In this document: positions 24,878-33,675 of the stretch, in pieces
Layout: each line of letters begins with the position of its first letter
Numbering within the stretch: the stretch's first letter is position 1
Assembly (NCBI RefSeq): GCF_026151205.1
Contig: NC_087079.1
Coordinates: 2,010,028-2,074,027, forward strand
Direction: 5' to 3'
Source of the DNA: Bolinopsis microptera
Lineage: Eukaryota; Ctenophora; Tentaculata; Lobata; Bolinopsidae
DNA length: 64,000 nt
Made by a program: the position numbers and the translations under genes
Notes under the pieces: model-generated
Seen by the model: only the letters and a program-made list of their open reading frames with translations
What the model was told of the DNA's origin: nothing
The model's database searches: none

Positions 24878-27800
24878 CTAATAAACCAGTCCCCAAACAA
24901 GTTTCTTTTGTGGGTGAGGGACTGTGGGTGTTTCAGCAAAATGAGGATTCGTGTACACTACGGGTACGGGCTCCAGTGTTAACGCCGGGTTGATCTTCAG
25001 AGATGATCTTCTGCACACTCCATATAGAACAATTCCGGCTCCAAGACTAAATACCACCCCCGTCATTATGCAGAATATGAGCAGCGAGTTGCTGAACCCT
25101 GATCAATTTCTATGTGAGTTATTTTATCCACATAATTTTATAAATTAAGCTTTTTAACCGTCTGATGGTTTTATCTGTTGAACTTGAATTGAATAGTAGA
25201 TTATTTCGGTATAGTTTAATTCCATGTCATTCTCAATAATGGTCCCATCACAATTACGCACTGTAAGTGTACGCGCCAAATAAACGATATTGTTGCGTTG
25301 CCAGAGATAACCCAGCTAAGATTAGAAAATTATCATAATTACCATACTAATATTAGAAAAAATAACAGAATAACCAAGTTAAAATTAGGAAATATCAGAA
25401 TATATCGATATCCATGCCATGTGCACGCGTTATGAATTAAAACAAAGTTGAAGTAACAGAAATAAGGTACGAACTTGGCAAAGAATCCGGCGCCTCATTC
25501 TGTATCAAGCACAGAGGTCCAGAGTATCCGGGAATGCAGATATCACAGAGCTGACCAGTCCAGTGTCCCACACAGTGCAACAATCCTTCCTTGTCACACT
25601 CCGCTCTTCCTGGCTCACTTTTGCACGTGCAGTTCGGTCCAGAATACATATCCTTACAGCTGCAGTGGAAATGTATTTTAAGATTCAGTCAGATGGTCGA
25701 ATTAAAGCTAAGATAAATTTAAAATGTCTGAACGAGACCTTGTATTCAGGAATCTTCAGAAAAAGGTGAGGTTGTTTTTACCTATCACAGTTAAGACCGT
25801 TCCAGTTAGAAGTACAAGTTTTGTCGCCCTGATCTGTACATTTGTATCTCTCTGTGTCTGTACACTCTACTGAACAATCTTCTCCAAACCAACTTTCCTT
25901 ACAATCCGTACAGTTTGTTCCTGGGGAATGGAGGTCGTGCAGTTAACTAAAGTCTACCGTTGGATTATGATTTTAAATCTAATTCTCTCTAAACAATGAA
26001 GGTAGTACGTCATTGCTGTATGAAAAAGTGAAGAAGAAATTGAAATCAACGATTATTGGAAAGCGTACCAGTTCTCTTTCCGTTGCAGATGTAACTTCCA
26101 TGGTCATCACAGGTCCACAATGTACTGTTGAGATCACAATAAAGATCACATCCACTCCCATACCACCCTGTCTCACAAAGAGAACAGTTCTGTCCTGTAA
26201 AGTGTCCCAAACATTCCTTCTCCCCAGTATTACTACAGTCCCAAGCTGAGCTGGCTTGACAGAATGTGTCACAGTTAGCACCGTAATAGTTTGGTGAACA
26301 GGAATCACATTCTGAACCTGTCCAGTGAGTTTCACAAACTTTCTCTCCGGTTGTTGAGTTGCAATCGTATTGGCCAGGAACTGCCGTGCAATTTACTGAA
26401 CAGTTCACGCCAAACTGCCCTGAAATGAAGTCCGATTTTAATAAATTTTATCACAATGAAAAATTCCTTTAGCCGCAAATGTGTTGATGAGATGCAAATC
26501 AGTCATATCTCTGACAAATAGTCATCAATGATCAATGCTTTTGCGTATGAAAACAAGGCTTAAACTCGAACTAGCCACTAGCAAAGGATAATTAGATTGA
26601 TGAAAGAAATGTATGTCTATTAAATGTATGTCTATTAAATGTATGTCTATTAAATGTATGTCTATTAAATGTTTGTCTATTAAATGTATGTCTATTAAAG
26701 CCAACCTGATGGGCAGGGAGTTTTAACACCACATTTATCTCCGGTCCATCTTCCCAAACAGACCCTGGTCCCGTTTTGAGAGCAGTTGTAGTGAGATGCA
26801 GGAACACAGTGGACATTGCAACTCGAGTTGTAGTAGTTCGGTTTACAGATGTGGTCACCTGGATAGAGCGGGATTCAACGCGAACATTGTTCCGGGTTTT
26901 TAGAATGAGTCACTAAATTGAAAAGGAGAGAATTGGAAATGTGGTATTTTAAAACTTGCTCTCACCGTAACTATCACAAGTAAAATTGTTGATAGGTTGA
27001 CAGAACTTAGTACAGTTAGTGTTGTAGTAGTTATTTATGCACCCACAACAACCAATGCCACCATGGTTACCAATACAATAAACCTGAAAATAGGGCGCTT
27101 GTCATGTCTGCGCTATAAACTTCTTTGCCGGTATAAATTTTCTATGAATCCATTTAAAAATTCCACTATAATAAACAGCCACATTTTTTCTTTCTTATAA
27201 TTTTACCTTGTATGATATTTTGAATAGCCCCGATCCCTCAGGAGTTGTGTGCTTTACAAAGTGTTCGACATAGCTTGATTTTCCTTTTATGTCAAGGTTC
27301 ATCGTGAAGTCAGAAATTTTATCTTCAAAAAAATAATCAGCATCAACCACATTAACTTTCATTTTTATATCCTCCTGTAAATGTAAAGGATCAAGTGTAC
27401 CGTTTATCGTGACGTCTGTGCTCTTAAAGTTAACCGATCCTACTAAGTCGTCATTCAATTTTCGTTTTATAGAGTTTCTAAATCATTGGATATTATCTCG
27501 CACTTGAATTCCATTTCAAACTGATGGACACATACTGTTATGGTGACGTTTTGACTCACCACAGGATTAAGATTTATCGTTATTGGATTGAAAACCCCAG
27601 ACTTTAAGGCGTCGTTTCCTGTTTTGAAGATTATGTTGTTGCCAGCGTCAGCCGTAAAATCCGTCGTTACAACCGTTTTGTATGTACTATGAATGGAGTG
27701 ATGACGTGTTATGTCTATGACCTAATAATGACTAGAATGCTTCCTACATATACAAGCTGATTACAAAAATAAAGTTTCAATTATTTTAAAACTAAACAGT

Positions 27801-28631
27801 CCTAAAATGTTTCCGGCTAAAAGATGGTTTAACATTTTTGTGGAATGAATCTTCTTTTAAATAGATGCAAGTAGCTTACAGGCTCGATGAAACTCCTTCA
27901 AAAACCAAAGTGAACTTAAAATCACACCCAACTCCCGATATTCCTGCCGAGCAGATTGTGGTATCATTGTGGTACATTTTCAGAGTCACATCTACCGCTG
28001 CTGCGTCCGCACATTTGTCCTGAACAATGCCCGTACAGTGGATATTGTCTGTTAATGTTCCATTGTCTGTTAATGTTCCTATAAATCAAGAGGCTTGCAT
28101 ATAATGAACATAAGCTAGTGATATCAGTAGAACCGTGCAAATGAGCGCGACTTACCGTGATAATGTCAGTCATAGAGTTCATTGAATCGTCAACAGCTAC
28201 AATATAACGAGTTTTGGGTTTAGCATCTGCAACCGAGGTAACAATGTTACTGAGATCCTGGACATGTATTGAGGGGATGATATTCTCTCCAGTTCCAATG
28301 ATGTTTAGAGCCTTTGTGTCACCGTGCCAAGCCACCTTGGGTTAGGAGAGTTAAATCCTGTTTTGTTAACAAAGATATTTAATGAGTAATCGTAGGCATT
28401 TCATCACATTGAAAATGATGTATAGATTGATATGGATATGAAGACAAGTTCTCCCTAACAGCCAAGATATCAGCAATTTTAAGCTTTGTTTGATCTAAGT
28501 GCACACAGTGCAAATAAAACGATTGATTTGAATGTAAAATGGTTAAGTAAACTGTGAATCTAATTTGTACCAACCACTAATACTATGAGAAGTATAAAAA
28601 GGACTGTGATTATGGGCACTTTCAAAAACAT
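24878..28631 (-). CDS. Delta-like DSL/EGF-type membrane protein
   Basis: Ten exons agree in phase: 28571-28631, 27880-28078, 27560-27686, 27207-27374, 26966-27083, 26706-26858, 26069-26419, 25782-25920, 25475-25659 and 24878-25098. They give about 573 residues. Exon 1 is a signal peptide (MFLKVPIITVLFILLIVLVV). Residues ~21-185 form a beta-rich domain with a Cys pair, placed like the N-terminal (MNNL/C2) domain of Notch ligands. Residues ~186-490 hold repeated Cys modules of DSL type (YYNTNC, YYNSSC, YYGANC, WYGSGC, WFGEDC each followed by xxxC), ending in W-T/N-G-x-x-C steps. A membrane helix (~505-526) and a ~48-residue tail follow. Single-pass DSL proteins with this order are Notch ligands acting between touching cells. 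DSL-type modules outnumber typical EGF repeats, so it may be a divergent relative rather than a true Delta. The donor at 25475 (CCAA|GTTCGT) is weak. Confidence 0.8.
26606..26699. repeat. 15-bp tandem repeat, six copies
   Basis: The unit TATTAAATGTATGTC is repeated about six times. It starts within a few bases of the 5' splice site of the Delta-like gene intron that follows exon 26706-26858. Confidence 0.9.
28156..28335 (-). pseudogene. Orphan adenylate kinase 7-like exon
   Basis: Exactly 60 codons are open between a CCTAACCCAAG acceptor and an ATCACG|GTAAGT donor. The translation (for example IIGTGENIIPSIHVQDLSNI and RYIVAVDDSMNSMTDIIT) matches the C-terminal part of the NAD-binding epimerase-like N-terminal domain of animal adenylate kinase 7, a ciliary protein. 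No neighbouring adenylate kinase exon was found. It sits on the same strand inside the first intron of the Delta-like gene. It could be a duplicated exon fragment, an alternative exon of the host gene, or one exon of a gene whose other exons are far away. No stop or frameshift breaks it, so calling it a pseudogene rests only on isolation. Confidence 0.6.
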
Positions 28632-28689
28632 ATGTCACGAGAAAAAAAAGTTAAAATGTCTTTGTTGCGATAACCTTTTGACGCAAATA

Positions 28690-29000
28690 TAATTATAGAC
28701 ACACTACTTGTCTATCGCTCAGTGTAGTGCTCAGCAAACTATAGCCAAAAGGATCCCTTAAGATTAAAATTAAGGGGCGACGAAAAACGAAAAAGAAGTG
28801 AGCTCGTCCCTCTCGTTCGTCATATATACTCTCAAAAACTGCAACGCCATTCTGCGTGATACTGATAGTACAACGCATCTGCTCGCCCCACGTGACACGC
28901 AGTCTCGCCAATGGGAACTCCACTAGCAGTCACCCTGTGGCCACGAGGACCAATCACAGGCCTGGCTGTAAGTCCTATGTGCAAAAGAGCGGACAGTTCA
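28690..29000 (-). promoter_or_regulatory. Probable promoter of the Delta-like gene
   Basis: Upstream of the signal-peptide exon the base composition becomes unusually GC-rich. The minus strand has two inverted CCAAT boxes (GATTGGTCC, CATTGGCG), a TCACGTG E-box and a TATA-like GTATATATG near 28817-28826. These lie 190-370 bp before the start codon on the transcribed strand. Open frames across this stretch on both strands match nothing known. The call is inferred from motifs only. Confidence 0.35.
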
Positions 29001-29044
29001 TTCATGCCAGTAGAGCTGCCATCCAAACTCTCGAATAAAAACAA

Positions 29045-29530
29045 ATAAGAGCATTGGTTATTCTACACCCGAAAATCAAAATCAAATCATATACTAAATT
29101 CTACGTCCCTCAAACGTTATTGAAAAACTAAGATATCATAAAATATATCTCAAAATACCATATGACAACATTTCTAGTCTCTACCCAAAAGTTTTTTCGA
29201 ATATTTTAAAACAATAAAAAATCACCCTTTTCAAAATTTAAATTTCGATGCCCCCACGCATCAAAAGTTCAAAACTTAAATATGAGTCAAGCTTCAAAAT
29301 ACAATACACAACCCTGTACACAAGCCGTCAGTGTGCGGTGATCACATGGTAGGTCAAAAATTTAGAGAACAGATTGCTTGGGTAATACTCACTCAGAACA
29401 CTGTAAGTAAATGAGTGCATTTAAAATGTAAATGAGTTTATAAAAATACTCTGGTGCATTATAATTAGTACTTAGATAGAAAGTTTATTAGTTATCAATA
29501 CCTTCTTTTAGTATAATTTTTGGTCAAAAT
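29045..29530. other. AT-rich intergenic stretch
   Basis: No gene, RNA or repeat unit was recognised between the GC-rich upstream region and the 41-bp minisatellite. Confidence 0.4.
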
Positions 29531-30731
29531 GTTACCTTAAAAGGAAGATATAAGTTTGCAAGGTTGAGGTTGTTACCTTGAACGGAAGATATGAGTTTGC
29601 AAGGTTGAAGTTGTTACCTTAAACGGAAGATATGAGTTTGCAAGGTTGAGGTTGTTACCTTGAACGGAAGATATGAGTTTGCAAGGTTGAAGTTGTTACC
29701 TTAAACGGAAGATATGAGTTTGCAAGGTTGAGGTTGTTACCTTGAACGGAAGATATGAGTTTGCAAGGTTGAAGTTGTTACCTTGAACGGAAGATATGAG
29801 TTTGCAAGGTTGAGGTTGTTACCTTGAACGGAAGATATGAGTTTGCAAGGTTGAGGTTGTTGCCTTGAACGAAGGATATGAGTTTGCAAGGTTGAGGTTG
29901 TTACCTTGAACGAAGGATATGAGTTTGCAAGGTTGAGGTTGTTACCATGAACGGAAGATATTATGAGTTTGCAGGTTGAGACTGTTACCTTAAACGGAAG
30001 ATATGAGTTTGCAAGGTTGAGGTTGTTACCTTAAACGGAAGATTTAAGTTTGCAAGGTTGAAGTTGTTACCTTGAACGAAGGATATGAGTTTGCAAGGTT
30101 GAGGTTGTTACCTTGAACGGAAGATATGAGTTTGCAAGGTTGAGGTTGTTGCCTTGAACGAAGGATATGAGTTTGCAAGGTTGAGGTTGTTACCTTGAAC
30201 GGAAGATATGAGTTTGCAAGGTTGAAGTTTTTACCTTAAACGGAAGATATGAGTTTGCAAGGTTGAGGTTGTTACCTTGAACGGAAGATATGAGTTTGCA
30301 AGGTTGAGGTTGTTACCTTGAACGGAAGATATGAGTTTGCAAGGTTGGGGTTGTTACCTTGAACGAAGGATATGAGTTTGCAAGGTTGAGGTTGTTACCT
30401 TGAACGGAAGATATGAGTTTGCAAGGTTGAGGTTGTTACCTTGAACGGAAGATATGAGTTTGCAAGGTTGAGGTTGTTACCTTGAACGGAAGATATGAGT
30501 TTGCAAGGTTGAGGTTGTTACCTTGAACGAAGGATATGAGTTTGCAAGGTTGAGGTTGTTACCTTGAACGGAAGATATGAGTTTGCAAGGTTGAGGTTGT
30601 TACCTTGAACGAAGGATATGAGTTTGCAAGGTTGGGGTTGTTACCTTGAACGAAGGATATGAGTTTGCAAGGTTGAGGTTGTTGCCTTGAACAGAAGATA
30701 TGAGTTTGCAAGGTTGAGGTTGTTACCTTGA
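29531..30731. repeat. 41-bp minisatellite, about 29 copies
   Basis: The unit is GTTACCTTGAACGGAAGATA followed by TGAGTTTGCAAGGTTGAGGTT. Repeated variants are CGAAGGATATG for CGGAAGATATG, GAAGTT for GAGGTT, TTGCC for TTACC and CTTAAACG for CTTGAACG. At the left end the two main forms alternate in pairs, indicating an 82-bp higher-order unit. No gene lies across it. Confidence 0.97.
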
Positions 30732-32191
30732 CCGTTACACCACTGCATCAGATTCAGCTCCAACTCTGCTTACTGAAACACGAGTTTATTTTATCGTAAC
30801 GATTATAATTGTAGGCTTGCAAATTAGGTTTATTAGGTTTTAGAGGACCTTTCCCAAAACCGAAACCAGCATTCCGTGAGTGACATACTTCACAAGATAA
30901 GAAAAAATCACGCGACTGTATTATAATAATAGATTACCAAGGCGGTAGACGTCAAGGCATTTTGTTAAAACATATACATTTTGTTAAAACATATGCATGT
31001 TTTAAAACAATTCGGTCGTTGATTACGTAATCCAAATTTTCTTTTTTACCCCCTAGATCGAATAAGATTAAGAACAATATTCTAATTCAAATTCCATTAA
31101 ATTTCATTATGAGATTGAGTATGATAGTGATAAAACTTAAAAATTGATCGAATACCTGATTTCGGCTCATCATGATATCATGACCAGGGTAGCATATGAA
31201 ACGTAGAGAAAAGTGTTTTACTGTTTTCTAGGGAAGATTACATAATATTGCTGTCAGGTGGGGGTTGGGTTTTGATTACGGTTGATTACGGAGGGGGGAA
31301 AGGGGTAAAAATTGCTAAAATATTGATTACGTTATATGTAAACGACCCCTGATGCATAATGCATAATGACTAATGCATAATGACTAATAAACGTAAAATT
31401 ATAAACGTAATTAAGAATACCCTCTAAACGACCAATTATACCAGTCTTACTTGTTACTTTAGCTGAAAATTAAGAGAATGTTATTGACGGACGCAGTCGA
31501 CAGTACAGCTATTACTAATACTATCAACTTAATAACACCAGAATGTGTGTGTGTCTGTGTGTGTGTGTGTCTGTCTGTGTGTGTGTGATTTCCGAACGGT
31601 TATACAAAAAAAACGGTAATAGTTACGGGACTGGTTTTTTCGGTATAGTGCCGACAAAACTCTGATGAAGCCCATAAGCAATTTTTTTTTAAATCGGCCG
31701 ATGGTAAGTGGTTTAATTGATGGTTTTGTACCAGAAATGTGACATAAATGGATGGGAGAGAGAACGAGGAGGATAACATGTACCGTAATTAGTTTAGCCC
31801 CACGTAATATCAGAGCTCACTCTTGCGGCCGCTTTGTTTCAACTGTAGGGAGATTTCATACTTTCATAAGACAGCGTTATGCGTGATATCAAATACATAA
31901 TGCGGTTGTATACTTTTACATTGCAACTGTGACAGTAAATTCCCGGCCGAAGGCACGGGTTACACTAGTATACTATAATTATAGTACCATACCTGCACTG
32001 TAATGGTTGTTGCGATCTATAAAATATGTAATTACTCCACCTTAATTGCAACCACGTAGATTGACTACAAGTGGTCCCACGAGTTAGTAATCATGGTCGA
32101 AGATGAAATGAAACATAAAAGGCGACTATCATGTATCCAGTCAACCATCATGTATTATATTAATATATGTGTGTAGTGTGTGTAGCTTACG
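30732..32191. other. Intergenic with GT microsatellite and G-rich patch
   Basis: No gene was recognised. A (GT)n microsatellite with CTGT interruptions is at 31543-31587. A G-rich segment at about 31257-31311 has four runs of three or more G. Short direct repeats of ATGCATAATGACTAATG occur near 31355-31390. Confidence 0.6.
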
Positions 32192-32303
32192 TTGCAATTA
32201 TCGAGCTCCCTTATCTTTTGTAACTTAGCGATAAGTTCAGTTTGCTGCTACCGCGTAGTTAGCCTTTGCTTGTGTAATTGTACATTATTATACAAGTACA
32301 CCA

Positions 32304-33196
32304 TGGAGGATGATCTGAATTTGACCCGATCTCAGAAGAAAATCAAGGATTTCAACTACGAAGAAAAGGAAGATGTAGAGGGCTGTACTGAAAGATGGTT
32401 CACTTCGATGGCAAGAGAACTGAAATTAGAAAACTTCGAAATTCGTGGAAATATGGACCAGGAAATACTCATGTCTCCGTCTATCTATAAAAGGTATATG
32501 GCAAACTGGGTTATGCAAGCAGCAGACCTCGTACGACGGCAGAGTAGTCAAATGAGCGCTATGATGGAAATCGTTGAGTGCCTCAAGACGGAAGCACTAG
32601 CAGACAAGGAAAAGATGGTCAGGTTGCAGGACCAGTTGCTAGTGCAGAAGGACGAACAACTACAGTTGTTTAAGACGTCAGTTGAAGAGACAGTGGCGTA
32701 ACTTAGGGCCCCGCAGACCCCGCTGTGCGGGGGGGGGGGGCCGTATAAGGGGGGCGCAATTTTCCTGAATTTTAGGCCCTTTCACTGAAAAAACGTCTTG
32801 TTTGTGTATTTCCCTGTCCAATTTAGCGTTCGGTCGCCGCGAAAAAAATATTTGGGGTACCCTTTTTTGCTTCAGGGGGGCGCAAAAAGCCTTAGGGGGG
32901 GGCGAGAAAAAAAGTACCCGACCTTTTTTTTTTTTTTTAGGGACACAAAAAATTTTAGGGGGGCGCTTTTCGTCACTGAGCGGGGGGCGCCAACAGGCAA
33001 AGTTACGCCACTGTGAAGAGACAGTACAAACAACGGTGGAGTTAGGGATTCAGAACTATAGTGCAGCTGTTCAACAGAACAGTGCAAGTGGTACGGTCTG
33101 CAACAGTAAAATCCTGAAGAAGGTGATGAAAAGTGATAAAACTCACGACAAGGCCAAGACGACCCAAATCAAAATTGATAATAATTATTTCTTCTG
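32304..33196 (+). pseudogene. Repeat-borne coiled-coil ORF split by a hAT MITE
   Basis: An ATG at 32304 in good context (ACCATGG) opens a hydrophilic frame that begins MEDDLNLTRSQKK and becomes heptad-like and Lys/Glu/Gln-rich, as in a coiled coil. At 32691 a 323-bp MITE interrupts it, giving a premature stop at 32699-32701. After the MITE and its target-site duplication the same frame resumes and ends at about 33196 with NNYFF. The end of this ORF recurs in the element copy at 22146, so the ORF belongs to a dispersed repeat family. Length and coiled-coil character recall gag or ORF1 proteins of retrotransposons, but no zinc knuckle, reverse transcriptase or integrase is visible. The family is unidentified. 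Confidence 0.65.
32691..33013. mobile_element. hAT-type MITE, 323 bp
   Basis: The ends are perfect 14-bp inverted repeats, CAGTGGCGTAACTT and AAGTTACGCCACTG. The exact 8-bp direct repeat TGAAGAGA flanks them (32683-32690 and 33014-33021). Eight-base duplications and CAGTGGCG-type termini are hallmarks of the hAT superfamily. The interior is GC-rich with long G runs (12 G near 32730) and no transposase, so it is non-autonomous. Removing the element and one duplication restores the reading frame around it. Confidence 0.92.
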
Positions 33197-33608
33197 ATGA
33201 TATTAAATCAATGATATGTTAAGGATTCCAATTTTTATTCCGGCTGTACTCCAGGCCTTGAGGTTCAGGCCTTGCGGTTCAGGCCTTGAGGTTCAGGCCT
33301 TGAGGTTCAGGCCTTGAGGTTCAGGCCTTGCGGTTCAGGCCTTGCGGTTCAGGGCCTGAGGTTCCCAAGCCAGTTTTTTTAATAAATTCTCATATCCGAA
33401 CCTTTCAAATTGTGAAAATACAATCAAACAACAATTCATATCCCACTATAGTCACGTGAGGGATTCAAACTTGCAATTTTAAATGGTATAATGAACATGA
33501 GACCAAATCAATTGAAAAGACAAGATCAATTGATAAGACCAAATCAATCAGTGAAAATTTGTTGAAAAAAAAATTAGAATCTTAGCATAAAATATCAACC
33601 CATTTTTT
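33138..33608. mobile_element. Dispersed element copy B, 3' part with short VNTR
   Basis: This matches 22146-23005 from the ORF tail through the VNTR and the 3' region to CCCATTTTTT. The VNTR (33252-33363) has about 8 units of 14 bp. In this copy the element continues upstream into the fuller ORF from 32304. The Ser-rich gene ends about 70 bp beyond its right end. Confidence 0.85.
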
Positions 33609-33675
33609 ACTTCTAATTGTGATAAAAAAACTCTGTTATCTGTGCTTAATGTCATTATGGTACTGAAGTAATCAG

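Noticed and set aside
27375-27559. A frameshift in the Delta-like gene between 27375 and 27559
   Set aside because: The region has open frames on both sides, but a GTGAGT donor at 27559 and a TTTACAG acceptor at 27375 join exons in phase 0, so an ordinary intron explains it.
28832-29044. A coding exon of 70 codons upstream of the Delta-like gene
   Set aside because: No family resemblance or splice pairing was found; CCAAT, E-box and TATA motifs make a promoter reading more likely.
16491-30731. Tandem arrays as CRISPR
   Set aside because: Units are directly adjacent with no unique spacers, and the DNA is eukaryotic.
31257-31311. G-quadruplex regulatory element
   Set aside because: Four G runs exist but with long uneven loops, and no gene starts nearby.
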